A program made the translations under genes and the position numbers. The notes beneath the pieces were generated by a model. That model saw only the letters and a list, made by a program, of their open reading frames with translations. It was not told the origin of the DNA and searched no databases. From positions 58,360 to 122,359 of the forward strand of contig CALFJB010000056.1 in the NCBI GenBank assembly GCA_937877565.1: a DNA stretch of 64,000 bases, read 5' to 3'. Of the stretch, positions 32,678 to 41,117 are shown in pieces. Origin of the DNA: an uncultured Selenomonadales bacterium (GTDB lineage: Bacteria; Bacillota; Negativicutes; Selenomonadales; Selenomonadaceae). The stretch's first letter is position 1, and every line of letters begins with the position of its first letter.

Positions 32678-33565
32678 TTATAAAATTGCATCTTCAGCCC
32701 AATTAATATCAATTTCGACACTGCGACGCATTTCCTTATCTTTTATAAATTCGGCGCGTTTTTTTATCGCCTTGATAAATTCTTTGCTTTGCGTAATTTC
32801 AGCCACTTCGTAAAAAACTTCACTAATCCAACAAAAAGTATCATTGGAGCATTTATTTTCGATAAAATCAATCGTCTTTTTTATGTCACGAGTAAGAATT
32901 TCAATTTCTTTATCGCAACATTTTTGTATACCGTTGTACCATTCGTCTTGAGTTGTTACGCAAATTCTTTTACGTTCGTTAAGTACAACTTTAATTTCTT
33001 TCAAAATATTTGGTTCGGTAATTTGAAATTGATTTTTTTTAATGTCAATGGCAATTCCCGCCGTAACCAGAAAAACTTTTTCAGCTTGAGTTGCGATTTT
33101 CTGATTGGCAAGCCCTGCAAAGTCTCTGAAGACACGAGATAATTTATCAGCGGGTACAATTCCGCCGCCAACTTCATTGCTAACAAAAATAACCGTCGCG
33201 CAGGATTTTTGAGCGGCGGCTATTAGTTTGTCAATAAAAATTTCAAATTCAGAAAAAATATTTTCGTCGTCAAGATTTTTAGTCAGAATCCAATTTGTTA
33301 AATACATTGTCACGCAGTCGAAAAGAATCACATTTTCAGTTACGGTTGGAAAAATTTTATCTGCGTCGAAAGGAGCTTCATAATTCGCCCAATTATTATT
33401 TCTACGCGCTTGATGAATTTTGACGCGCTGCGCCATTTCTTCATCAAAAATTTGTGAAGTTGCAATATAAGCGGCGTGATTGTTGCCGAGTTTCAACGCC
33501 AATTTTTCGGCGAAAACACTTTTGCCGCTCCGTGCGCCGCCCGTTACCAAAATTATTTCAGCCAT
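32678..33565 (-). CDS. cobU: CobU with a C-terminal extension
   Basis: The first 180 residues are adenosylcobinamide kinase/guanylyltransferase: P-loop GGARSGKSVFAEKLAL, LFDCVTMYLTNWI, and VSNEVGGGIVPADKLSRVFRD. This enzyme activates cobinamide in B12 assembly; methylmalonyl-CoA mutase, needed for the propionate route, uses B12. About 115 more residues follow, charged and helical with four cysteines, which I do not recognise. Start overlaps the gmhB stop by 8 bp. Confidence 0.87.
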   Translation of the reverse strand: MAEIILVTGGARSGKSVFAEKLALKLGNNHAAYIATSQIFDEEMAQRVKIHQARRNNNWANYEAPFDADKIFPTVTENVILFDCVTMYLTNWILTKNLDDENIFSEFEIFIDKLIAAAQKSCATVIFVSNEVGGGIVPADKLSRVFRDFAGLANQKIATQAEKVFLVTAGIAIDIKKNQFQITEPNILKEIKVVLNERKRICVTTQDEWYNGIQKCCDKEIEILTRDIKKTIDFIENKCSNDTFCWISEVFYEVAEITQSKEFIKAIKKRAEFIKDKEMRRSVEIDINWAEDAIL

Positions 33566-34070
33566 CTTGTAACATTTCTTTTACAGATTTTAACAAGTCT
33601 ACGCCGTCAAAAAGGCAAGTACCTTTACAACCTGCGTTAATTCCACATTCAACATCGCGAGATTTATCGCCTGTCATATAAGACTGCGAAACGTCAATAT
33701 CAAAATCTTTGCAAGCCTGTAAAATAAGTCCGGGCTTGGGTTTTCTACATTCACATTCAATGCTGTATTGTTCAACCTTTCCGGTTCCGTCGTCAACGTG
33801 CGGACAAATATAGAAAGCGTCAATACGTGCGCCAATTTTATAAAGTTCGCCTTGAACAAAATTATGCACTCTATTAACATCGTTGAGAGTGAAAAGTCCA
33901 CGCGCGACGCCGCTTTGGTTCGTGACAATTATTACAAGGTAGCCGTTATCATTGCAATATTTAATGGCTTCCCTAGCATTTGTTATCCATTGCCAGTCTT
34001 CAATTTTGTGCAAATTGATAGTGTCTACGTTAATTGTGTTATCTCTGTCCATAAAAACTGCTTTATTCAA
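33558..34070 (-). CDS. gmhB: HAD-family histidinol/heptose bisphosphate phosphatase (GmhB-like)
   Basis: A 170-aa HAD-IIIA phosphatase with FMDRDNTINVD (nucleophile and acid Asp), VTNQSGVARG, CRKPKPG and MTGDKSRDVECG motifs, and a GmhB-type zinc loop (CPHVDDGTGK, SIECECRK). It likely removes the 7-phosphate of heptose bisphosphate for LPS core. I chose TTG at 34070, 9 nt after AAGGAG, because it gives the usual NKAVFMDRD start. Its ribosome site lies inside the end of the HNH gene. Confidence 0.85.
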   Translation of the reverse strand: MNKAVFMDRDNTINVDTINLHKIEDWQWITNAREAIKYCNDNGYLVIIVTNQSGVARGLFTLNDVNRVHNFVQGELYKIGARIDAFYICPHVDDGTGKVEQYSIECECRKPKPGLILQACKDFDIDVSQSYMTGDKSRDVECGINAGCKGTCLFDGVDLLKSVKEMLQDG

Positions 34071-34719
34071 AATTTTCAACTCCTTCATTTTTATCAATAT
34101 TTTTGTAAGTCTTGCCTTTTAATAAATTTGAAATATTGGCTTTACTTACATTAAATTTTCTAGCCAATGCCGCTCCTCCAAATTCAGAATCACGCGGAAT
34201 ATAATTTTCACGAATATAACGAACTTGTTCATTTGTGAGTTTGGAAAATTTGCAATCCTCTCCAGATTTTGATAAACCTGTATTCACAGCGTGATGATTG
34301 TTTTCCGATTGAGTTTGCCATTCAAGATTTTCAACGCAATTATTAAATTTGTTGCCGTCTTTATGATTTACTGTTGATTTATTTTCAGGATTCGGGATAA
34401 AAGCCTGCGCGACAAGCCGATGAATTAAAAAATCTTTACCTTCACCATTTTTGTTTAACTTAATATTTAAATAGCCGTTTCTAGTCAAGTGAGGCTTGAG
34501 AATCAGTATTCCCTGCTTACCTTTTCTAACATAAAAAGATTTTACACGTCCAAAATTGCTAATCTGGTAAAGTCCTTCAAATCCGAAAATCCATTTCCAA
34601 ACTTCGCCCGGCAAATCTTCCAAATGGAAAGGATAGAACGCAATAAAAATAAGAAACGTAGGAATCCATTTTGTACGATACAGTAATTTCGTCTGCGCCT
34701 TTTCTTTTTCAGTTTTCAC
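34063..34719 (-). CDS. Free-standing HNH homing-type endonuclease
   Basis: A 218-aa protein: NUMOD4-like domain (WKWIFGFEGLYQISNFGRVK), HNH_3 nuclease core (NHKDGNKFNNCVENLEWQTQ with His-Asn-His-type residues) and a C-terminal HTH (FGGAALARKFNVSKANISNL). GTG at 34719 follows GGAGGCGG. The first 40 residues are hydrophobic and match nothing. It overlaps the gmhB start, so it is a mobile gene lodged at the head of the operon. Confidence 0.87.
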   Translation of the reverse strand: MKTEKEKAQTKLLYRTKWIPTFLIFIAFYPFHLEDLPGEVWKWIFGFEGLYQISNFGRVKSFYVRKGKQGILILKPHLTRNGYLNIKLNKNGEGKDFLIHRLVAQAFIPNPENKSTVNHKDGNKFNNCVENLEWQTQSENNHHAVNTGLSKSGEDCKFSKLTNEQVRYIRENYIPRDSEFGGAALARKFNVSKANISNLLKGKTYKNIDKNEGVENFE

Positions 34720-34737
34720 ATAAACCGCCTCCAATGT

Positions 34738-34766
34738 TTGACAATCACCGAAAGACGATTTATAAT
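34738..34766 (+). promoter_or_regulatory. Perfect consensus promoter facing rnpB, antisense to the HNH leader
   Basis: TTGACA, 17 bp, TATAAT, with no ORF downstream. The region it would transcribe can pair GAAAATTGGCT with AGTCAATTTTC around two smaller stems. Confidence 0.65.
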
Positions 34767-34823
34767 TTGCCTATGAAAATTGGCTGATTGCCTTTCAGTG
34801 TTGATCTTTTTCTTTCAATCAAG

Positions 34824-34852
34824 ATTGTAACACCGAAACGGAAATTAGTCAA
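34824..34852 (-). promoter_or_regulatory. Promoter for the HNH-gmhB operon
   Basis: Minus strand TTGACT, 17 bp, TACAAT, about 100 bp upstream of the HNH start. It points head-on at the plus-strand promoter at 34738-34766. Confidence 0.6.
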
Positions 34853-34867
34853 TTTTCTATTGCGTAT

Positions 34868-34896
34868 AAAAATAAACCTTCCGCACAAGGCGGAGA
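34868..34896 (-). terminator. Terminator of rnpB
   Basis: Minus strand TCCGC-CTTGT-GCGGA, then AGGTTTATTTTT. Confidence 0.65.
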
Positions 34897-34897
34897 C

Positions 34898-35235
34898 AGG
34901 CAGTCAATAAGCCGACTTCTGTATAATGGCAATCATTTATCTGGATTGTACGTTACCGCACAACTCAAGCACCTTACCCGGAATGTGGACGGGGCATCTT
35001 TAAAACCATTCCCTATTTAGGCTTGCTACGCGTAAGGTTTATCAAGCCTAGACGTTACCGCCTAGCTGGTGAGCTTTTTCCTCGCCTTTTCACCTTTACC
35101 GAAAAACTTCGGTAGTTTTCTTTTCTGTGACACTATCTCTGGAATTACTTCCGCCGGTCGTTAGCCGGTACGCTCCCCTGTGTAGGTCAGACTTTCCTCA
35201 ACTGAATCAGCCGCGATTGCCTCGACTACCTGCCG
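34898..35235 (-). ncRNA. rnpB: RNase P RNA, catalytic subunit
   Basis: On the minus strand the conserved cores are present: GAGGAAAGTCTGACCTACAC (P4 5' side with J3/4), the ACCGGCTAACGACCGG hairpin, GGTAAAGGTGAAAAGGCGAG, and the 3' ACAGAAGTCGGCTTATTGAC (P4 3' side). This RNA trims the 5' leader of tRNAs. It has its own promoter and terminator. Ends are estimated to within some 10 nt. Confidence 0.95.
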
Positions 35236-35240
35236 CGCAA

Positions 35241-35269
35241 ATTTTATCATTACTAAAAAAAACTTGCAA
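35241..35269 (-). promoter_or_regulatory. rnpB promoter
   Basis: Minus strand TTGCAA, 17 bp, TAAAAT, ending about 6 bp before the RNA. Confidence 0.65.
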
Positions 35270-35277
35270 CAAAAATT

Positions 35278-35306
35278 TTGACATAATGCAAAAATCCTGC
35301 TATTGT
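35278..35306 (+). promoter_or_regulatory. Transketolase operon promoter
   Basis: TTGACA, 17 bp, TATTGT, some 36 bp before the start codon. A small dyad TGCTA-TTGT-TAGCA overlaps the -10. Confidence 0.6.
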
Positions 35307-35341
35307 TAGCAAGATTCTTGTATAAGGAGGAAAAATTTTTT

Positions 35342-36184
35342 ATGTTACAAGAAGAAAAAAGACAACTTGAATTGTTCGCCCTGAATGTTAGAGAGGACAT
35401 TTTAAAAAGTACGACCGCCGCAGGTAGCGGACATCCGGGCGGGAGTTTATCTGCCGCAGATTATCTTTCATATTTGTACAACAAAGAAATGAACATAGAT
35501 CCAAAAAATCCACAAAAAACTGATAGAGATCGCTTTGTTTTGTCGAAAGGGCACGCTGCACCCGCGCTGTATGCAGTTTTGGCGCACAAAGGATTTTTTC
35601 CAGTTGAAGATTTAATTAACCTTCGCAAAAAAAATTCACATTTGCAGGGGCATCCTTGTTTAACTTCAACGCCCGGAATTGATATGAGTACTGGCAGTTT
35701 AGGTCAAGGAATTTCCGCCGCGTGTGGTATGGCAAAAGGCGCGAAAGTTTTGGGGCTTGATATAAATGTTTACGCGCTTTTAGGCGACGGCGAACTTGCA
35801 GAGGGCGAAGTTTGGGAGGCTATGACTTTTGCCTCACATTACAAACTTGAAAATCTCTGCGTTGCAGTTGATGTGAACGGCTTGCAAATTGACGGCAAAA
35901 CTTCTGACGTTATGAATACTGAACCGCTTGACAAAAAATTTGAGGCGTTCGGTTGCAAAGTCATAAAAATTGACGGGCATAATTTTGACGAATTGGAAAA
36001 GGCGTTTAATTTCTTCCACGAAAATAAAAGCGGTACACAGCCGACAGTTATTTTGATGAATACGATTAAAGGTAAAGGCGTTTCGTTTATGGAAAATCAA
36101 GCTGGTTGGCACGGTAAAGCCGCTAAGCCCGCCGAATGTGAAAAAGCTCTTGCAGAATTGGAAACTGCCCGCAAAAATATTTAG
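35342..36184 (+). CDS. Transketolase, N-terminal (TPP-binding) subunit
   Basis: A 280-aa thiamine-diphosphate half of a split transketolase: SGHPGGSLSAADYLSYLY, KGHAAPALYAVLA, GSLGQGISAACGMA and GDGELAEGEVWEA (TPP/Mg site). It pairs with the next gene to move two-carbon units in the pentose phosphate pathway. ATG at 35342 follows AAGGAGG. A heptad element starts at its stop codon. Confidence 0.94.
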   Translation: MLQEEKRQLELFALNVREDILKSTTAAGSGHPGGSLSAADYLSYLYNKEMNIDPKNPQKTDRDRFVLSKGHAAPALYAVLAHKGFFPVEDLINLRKKNSHLQGHPCLTSTPGIDMSTGSLGQGISAACGMAKGAKVLGLDINVYALLGDGELAEGEVWEAMTFASHYKLENLCVAVDVNGLQIDGKTSDVMNTEPLDKKFEAFGCKVIKIDGHNFDELEKAFNFFHENKSGTQPTVILMNTIKGKGVSFMENQAGWHGKAAKPAECEKALAELETARKNI

Positions 36185-36274
36185 GTGTTAGGTTTTAGCC
36201 GTTAGCGGTTAGGATAAATCCAAAATTGCATAGCAATTCCCTAACCCCTAGCCCCTAATCACTAACCCCTAAAT
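36182..36274. repeat. Heptad-repeat hairpin element, copy H3
   Basis: Units TTAGGTG, TTAGGTT, TTAGCCG, TTAGCGG, TTAGGAT face CCCTAAC, CCCTAGC, CCCTAAT, CACTAAC, CCCTAAA. The first unit contains the transketolase stop TAG. Confidence 0.9.
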
Positions 36275-36322
36275 TTCGAGAGTAAATTTTCTTACTCATC
36301 AAATTTACAAGGAGAAATTTAA

Positions 36323-37264
36323 ATGGCTGAAATAAAAAAAATTGCAACCCGTGAAAGTTACGGCGCAACTTTGGTTGAGCTTGGCAAAATTGATAAAAAA
36401 ATTGTAGTGCTTGACGCAGATTTGGCAGGTTCTACAAAAAGCGGAATGTTTGGCAAGGAATTTCCTGACAGATTTTTTAATTGCGGAATAGCCGAACAAA
36501 ATATGATTGGCGTTGCCGCCGGTCTTGCAACTATGGGCTTAATTCCTTTTGTGTCAACTTTCGCAATGTTCGCCGCTTGCCGCCCTTATGAACAAATTAG
36601 AAATTCAATCGGTTATCCACATTTGAACGTTAAAATCTGCGCGAGTCACGGCGGAATTTCAGTTGGCGCGGACGGTGCAAGCCACCAATGTTGCGAAGAT
36701 TTTGCTTTAATGCGTACAATTCCAAAAATGCTTGTAATGTGTCCGTCAGATGACATTGAGGCGCGGCAAATGGTTAAAGCCGTCCACGAATACGACGGAC
36801 CTTGTTATATTCGTTTTGCGCGTAGTGCTACGCCGGTTTATCACGACGAAAATTATAAATTTGAAATAGGCAAGGGCGAAGTTGTAGTTGACGGCTCGGA
36901 CGTGGCAATTATTGCAACGGGAATTGTTTTGCCTGAAGCCGTTAAAGCCGCCGAAATTTTAAAATCTAAAAATATTTCTGCGCGAATTATAAATATGGGA
37001 ACGATTAAACCGCTTGACGCCGAAATTACAATTAAAGCGGCTCAAGAATGTAAAAAAATTATCACGGTTGAGGAGCATACAATTTTTGGCGGACTCGGTG
37101 AGGCAGTTTGCGGCGTCTTGGCTGAAAATTATCCTGTCCCCGTAAAAAGAATTGGTATAAATGACGTTTTCGGCTTTTCTGCAGAGGCTGATGAACTTAT
37201 GGAATATTTTGGACTTTGGGCGGCGAATATCGCTGAAACTACCGAAAAATTTTTACAGAAATAA
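36323..37264 (+). CDS. Transketolase, C-terminal (pyrimidine-binding) subunit
   Basis: A 313-aa second half: LDADLAGSTKSGMF, FNCGIAEQNMIGVAAGLA (catalytic-site Glu), SHGGISVGADGASHQ and ITVEEHTIFGGLGEAV. Forms the active site with the preceding subunit. ATG after AAGGAG. The 138-bp gap between the two genes is filled by heptad element H3. Confidence 0.94.
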   Translation: MAEIKKIATRESYGATLVELGKIDKKIVVLDADLAGSTKSGMFGKEFPDRFFNCGIAEQNMIGVAAGLATMGLIPFVSTFAMFAACRPYEQIRNSIGYPHLNVKICASHGGISVGADGASHQCCEDFALMRTIPKMLVMCPSDDIEARQMVKAVHEYDGPCYIRFARSATPVYHDENYKFEIGKGEVVVDGSDVAIIATGIVLPEAVKAAEILKSKNISARIINMGTIKPLDAEITIKAAQECKKIITVEEHTIFGGLGEAVCGVLAENYPVPVKRIGINDVFGFSAEADELMEYFGLWAANIAETTEKFLQK

Positions 37265-37286
37265 ATTTACAAATTAAAAAATTTTT

Positions 37287-37313
37287 AAGCCGTCGAAAGG
37301 GCGGCTCTTTTTG
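37287..37313 (+). terminator. Terminator after the transketolase pair
   Basis: AGCCGTC-GAAAG-GGCGGCT then CTTTTTG. The methyltransferase ribosome site begins within 10 bp, so some read-through to it is possible. Confidence 0.75.
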
Positions 37314-37332
37314 TAGGTGCGGAGGAAATTTT

Positions 37333-38463
37333 ATGGCGAACAAAAATAGAAATTTGAACGACGCGGCAAAAGCTAAAAAGGACGAATTTTACACGCAACT
37401 TGAAGACATTGAACGCGAACTCAATCACGAAGAATACCGAGAATTTTTCAAGGGCAAAACGATTCTCTGCAACTGCGATGATCCTTATGAAAGTGAGTTT
37501 TTTAAATATTTTGCTATGAATTTCAACGCGCTTGAACTCAAAAAGTTAATCGTAACTTGTTACGCCGGTTCGCCCGTTGCTCAAACTGAATTGAATTTTG
37601 ACGACGGAGGCACGCTTGACAAAAAGCATCGCAATGAATACGCCTACAAAGTTGTTATCAACGAGTTTAAAGACTGGAACGGCGACGGCAGGGAAGACTT
37701 GGAAGATATTAAGCAGTACATTTTGACGCACAGCGGCAGTTGGGAACGCTTGAAAGGTAACGGCGATTTTCGCAGTGCCGAATGTATCGAAATTTTACAG
37801 GAGGCTGATGTTGTAGTTACCAATCCGCCTTTCAGTTTGTTCCGTGAATACGTCGCGCAGTTAATGCAATACGAGAAAAAATTTGTGATTCTTGGAAATA
37901 AAAACGCCATTACCTACAAGGAAATTTTCCCGCTGATTCAACAAAATAAAATTTGGGCAGGTTATACGAAATGGGCGGGCGGCTTATGGTTTATTTCAGA
38001 AGTTCCCGGAATTTATGATAAAGAAATTGACGGCGTAAAATTAAAAAACACGGCGGCAATTTGGTATACAAATATTCCATTGAAAAAATATTTGGAAGAA
38101 ATACCGCTTGTTTGCAGTTATTATGAAAATCCTGAAAAATATCCGCACTATGACAACTACGACGCAATAGAAGTTTCAAAGACTGCACAAATACCCTGCG
38201 ATTATTTTGGCGTTATGGGCGTACCAATTACTTTTTTGGATAAATATAATCCCAATCAATTTGAAATTTTAGGAATGACAGAAAACCTTGATTTATACGG
38301 CTTGAAAACTAAAATTTACACTGCCAAAGAATGTAAAGCCCGCTATTTTGAACTGTTTGGCAAGCCCGGCACATATGATTTAAACGCGGCAGGAATTATT
38401 GACGGCAGAAAAGTTTATCAAAGAATTTTAATAAGACGTCGGCAGGAGGCGGATTTTAATTGA
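37333..38463 (+). CDS. Orphan EcoRI-type adenine-specific DNA methyltransferase
   Basis: A 376-aa protein matching the M.EcoRI family: start KAKKDEFYTQLEDIERELNH, KTILCNCDDPYESEFFKYF, the catalytic VVTNPPFSLFREY (NPPF motif IV) and KFVILGNKNAITYKEIFPLI. It methylates adenine N6, but no matching restriction enzyme is present, so it may protect against or regulate rather than restrict. ATG after GGAGG. Stop overlaps the ribD start. Confidence 0.9.
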   Translation: MANKNRNLNDAAKAKKDEFYTQLEDIERELNHEEYREFFKGKTILCNCDDPYESEFFKYFAMNFNALELKKLIVTCYAGSPVAQTELNFDDGGTLDKKHRNEYAYKVVINEFKDWNGDGREDLEDIKQYILTHSGSWERLKGNGDFRSAECIEILQEADVVVTNPPFSLFREYVAQLMQYEKKFVILGNKNAITYKEIFPLIQQNKIWAGYTKWAGGLWFISEVPGIYDKEIDGVKLKNTAAIWYTNIPLKKYLEEIPLVCSYYENPEKYPHYDNYDAIEVSKTAQIPCDYFGVMGVPITFLDKYNPNQFEILGMTENLDLYGLKTKIYTAKECKARYFELFGKPGTYDLNAAGIIDGRKVYQRILIRRRQEADFN

Positions 38464-39539
38464 CAGATGAAAAATTTATGGCGGAGGCGTTGCGAATTGC
38501 GAAAAACGCTGAAGGGCGCGTTTCACCAAATCCAATGGTCGGCGCGGTTATCGTCAAGGACGGGAAAATAATTGCCGAAGGTTGGCACAGAAAAGCCGGA
38601 ACGCCGCATGCAGAAGTACACGCGCTGAATATGGCGGGCGAACTTGCAAAAGATTCTACAATGTACGTGACTTTGGAGCCGTGCAGTCATTTTGGACGAA
38701 CGCCGCCTTGTGCAAATAAAATTGTTGACGCGGGAATTAAAAAAGTTGTAGTGGCAATGAAAGACCCTAACCCGCTTGTTGCAGGGCGCGGCATTGAAAT
38801 TTTAAAAGCCGCCGGTATTGAAGTGGAAGTTGGAATTTTGGAAAATGAATCGCGCAAATTGAATGAAGTTTTTCTAAAATATATCACAAAAAAAATTCCG
38901 TTCGTGACGGCGAAATTTGCTTGCAGTTTGGACGGCAAAATTTCAACTGTTACGGGCGAAAGTCAATGGATTTCTTGCGAAGAATCAAGAAATTTTGTAC
39001 ACCACCTGCGCGATATTAACGATGGAATTATGGTAGGAATTGGTACAATTTTGGCAGATAATCCCAGCTTAACTACTAGAATTGACAACGGCAAAAATCC
39101 CGTGCGAATTATTATTGACAGTATGGCAAGGACGCCGCTTAATTCTAAATTTCTCAATGACGGCGCGGCTAAAAATATTATCGCCGTTACTGAAAATGCT
39201 CCAACAGAAAAAATTTCCGCACTTCAAAATTTGGGCGCAGAAATTATTGTTGCAGGTAATTCGCAAGTCGATTTAAAAATTTTAATGGCGGAACTTGCAC
39301 GCCGTGAAATTACTTCGGTACTTTTGGAGGGCGGCGGCACTTTGAATTTTTCAATGTTTCGCGCAGGTTTAATTGATAAAGTTTTTGCGTTCGTTGCACC
39401 AAAAATTATTGGCGGCAAAAATGCACTTTCGCCCGTTGAAGGCGACGGCTTTGAAAAACTTTCTGACGCCGTGCAGTTGGAAAATTTAACTGCTGAAAAA
39501 ATTGGTACAGATATTTTAATTTCTGGTTATGTTAAATAA
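38460..39539 (+). CDS. ribD: Riboflavin biosynthesis deaminase/reductase
   Basis: A 359-aa bifunctional RibD: deaminase domain with zinc motifs HAEVHALNMAG and PCSHFGRTPPCANKI, then the reductase domain (FVTAKFACSLDGKISTVTGE, GIGTILADNPSLT, VLLEGGGTLNFSMF). TTG start at 38460 overlaps the methyltransferase stop (TTGA). No other rib genes nearby, so it is separated from the usual ribDEAH operon. Confidence 0.94.
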   Translation: MTDEKFMAEALRIAKNAEGRVSPNPMVGAVIVKDGKIIAEGWHRKAGTPHAEVHALNMAGELAKDSTMYVTLEPCSHFGRTPPCANKIVDAGIKKVVVAMKDPNPLVAGRGIEILKAAGIEVEVGILENESRKLNEVFLKYITKKIPFVTAKFACSLDGKISTVTGESQWISCEESRNFVHHLRDINDGIMVGIGTILADNPSLTTRIDNGKNPVRIIIDSMARTPLNSKFLNDGAAKNIIAVTENAPTEKISALQNLGAEIIVAGNSQVDLKILMAELARREITSVLLEGGGTLNFSMFRAGLIDKVFAFVAPKIIGGKNALSPVEGDGFEKLSDAVQLENLTAEKIGTDILISGYVK

Positions 39540-39566
39540 TATTTCAGATTGTCAGTTAATCAGCAC

Positions 39567-39815
39567 CTAGTGCGTGTTGAATAAGTGAGAAACGGCAGTC
39601 ACGGATGATTGCCGCCGCCGGTTAATCACGTGATGTGATTATCGGCGGAAAAAGCACTTTCTTTTGGTACTTGCAAGGCGACGAGTAGGAGCATTGCTCC
39701 TTTCGCTAAAGAGCACGCCTGCTACGCAGCCGCGCATGCTTCGGAAAAGAAAAGTACATCTAAAATTAAAAAATTAAATTTGATATATGCTAAAAAATTA
39801 TTCAACAGCCACTAG
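39567..39815 (+). mobile_element. Family A MITE-like element, copy 2
   Basis: About 249 bp bounded by CTAGTGCGTGTTGAATAA and TTATTCAACAGCCACTAG. The inside matches the reverse complement of copy 1, including TTCGCTAAAGAGCACGCCTG and CTACGCAGCCGCGCATGCT. The right-hand CTAG contains the stop codon TAG of the kinase gene, so the element entered at the very end of that gene. Confidence 0.88.
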
Positions 39816-41065
39816 TCATCTAAATTAAAGCGTTGTTTTTCTTGCCGAATGAAAAGCATTTCAGCCGCGTTAATTTCTTCGTCAGCTAAATTTTTCGGCA
39901 AAAGTTTTCTAAATTCTGAAATACGCTGATTCATTGCAATTCTGCTGTAATGTTCGGCGTATTTTTTCTGCAATTCTTCATCAGACAAATTTAAATTACG
40001 CATTTGATTTTTAAAATCACGGAAAGGCATTTTTGCGGGAGGCTCTAAATTTAGGGCGTCAACTTTTTTTGTAATTTCGACAACTAATTTTTCAGCGTCA
40101 AAACTTGAAATTTCTACAGGCGGCGTTATTGGCACATAAACGGGCGAAATTTGAATTTCAGTTTCAGGATATATAATTTGTGGAAAATTTGTTACAGGCG
40201 GTTTCTCGTCGATTTTAGGGCTATTCTCGTTAATGTTTGGCGTTTCTTGCACGGAAATTTTTTCTTCAAGTTGAGGCGTTTCAATTTGTACAGATTGTTC
40301 ATTTGTCGCAAAAAAATAAATCCCCAAAATCACTGCGCCAATTATGAAAAATCTTTTTAGTTTGTAAATACGTTGACTGCGAATAATGGCGGCGCGTAAA
40401 TCTTTTGCGGAATTGTATCTTTTGTCAGGGTCGAATGACGTACACTTTTTAAAAATTGGCGTCAAAAAGCCGCTGTAGTCGTCGTAACCTGCCAACTTTT
40501 TTAGCGTCAAGCCCAATGAAAAAATATCTGTACGCTCATCAGTTTGCTGAAAGCCGTATTGTTCCGGCGCGGCGTAACCGGGCGTTCCCATTATCGTTGT
40601 ATCTGCCATAAGCCCAAATTTTTCAATTCTTGCCGCGTCGAAGTCTATCAGCTTAAAAATCCCCGCGTCATTCAGAAAAATATTTTCAGGTTTAATATCT
40701 CGGTGGATAATGTGGCGTTCGTGCAATTTTTCAAGGCTGTTGCAAATTTCTATTCCAATTTGGCAAACTTTTTCTTCGTCAAATGCTCCGTGAATTTTAA
40801 TATAATCTGCCAAATTTTCACCTTGCAAAAATTCTTCGATAATGTAAGTTGCAAATTTCGTTTCCTCAACTTCAAAAATTTCCAAAAGATTTTTATGCTT
40901 GACGGCGGCAATTTCTTTGTAGGCTGAATCAGTGCGGTAAATTATTCGCAGGGCGTAAATTTTTTTCGTGTCAATTTCTTCAGCTTGCCAAATTTCGGTT
41001 TTTTCAGTTTCGTAAAGCAATTCTAAAAGTTTAAATCGTTCCTGAAAACTTTTTGGCAACTTCAA
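39812..41065 (-). CDS. Degenerate Ser/Thr protein kinase with C-terminal membrane segment
   Basis: A 417-aa PknB-like protein. HRDIKPENIFL (catalytic loop) and GTPGYAAPEQYG are intact, but the glycine loop is missing (ELLYETEKTEIW), the beta-3 lysine is arginine (YALRII) and the DFG motif reads DFD (LIDFDAARI). The kinase domain ends near residue 235; one membrane helix follows (FFIIGAVILGIYFFA), then a proline-rich extracytoplasmic tail. Activity may be low or absent, although DFD forms exist in Firmicute kinases. TTG start after GGAG. Stop lies in a MITE end. Confidence 0.85.
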   Translation of the reverse strand: MKLPKSFQERFKLLELLYETEKTEIWQAEEIDTKKIYALRIIYRTDSAYKEIAAVKHKNLLEIFEVEETKFATYIIEEFLQGENLADYIKIHGAFDEEKVCQIGIEICNSLEKLHERHIIHRDIKPENIFLNDAGIFKLIDFDAARIEKFGLMADTTIMGTPGYAAPEQYGFQQTDERTDIFSLGLTLKKLAGYDDYSGFLTPIFKKCTSFDPDKRYNSAKDLRAAIIRSQRIYKLKRFFIIGAVILGIYFFATNEQSVQIETPQLEEKISVQETPNINENSPKIDEKPPVTNFPQIIYPETEIQISPVYVPITPPVEISSFDAEKLVVEITKKVDALNLEPPAKMPFRDFKNQMRNLNLSDEELQKKYAEHYSRIAMNQRISEFRKLLPKNLADEEINAAEMLFIRQEKQRFNLDD

Positions 41066-41089
41066 AATTACCGCTCCTTTTGCTATAAT
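41061..41089 (+). promoter_or_regulatory. Promoter of the XRE regulator gene
   Basis: TTCAAA, 17 bp, TATAAT, in the 52-bp divergent gap between kinase and regulator. Confidence 0.5.
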
Positions 41090-41117
41090 TTTAAAAAATT
41101 TTTGAAAGGAAATTCAA

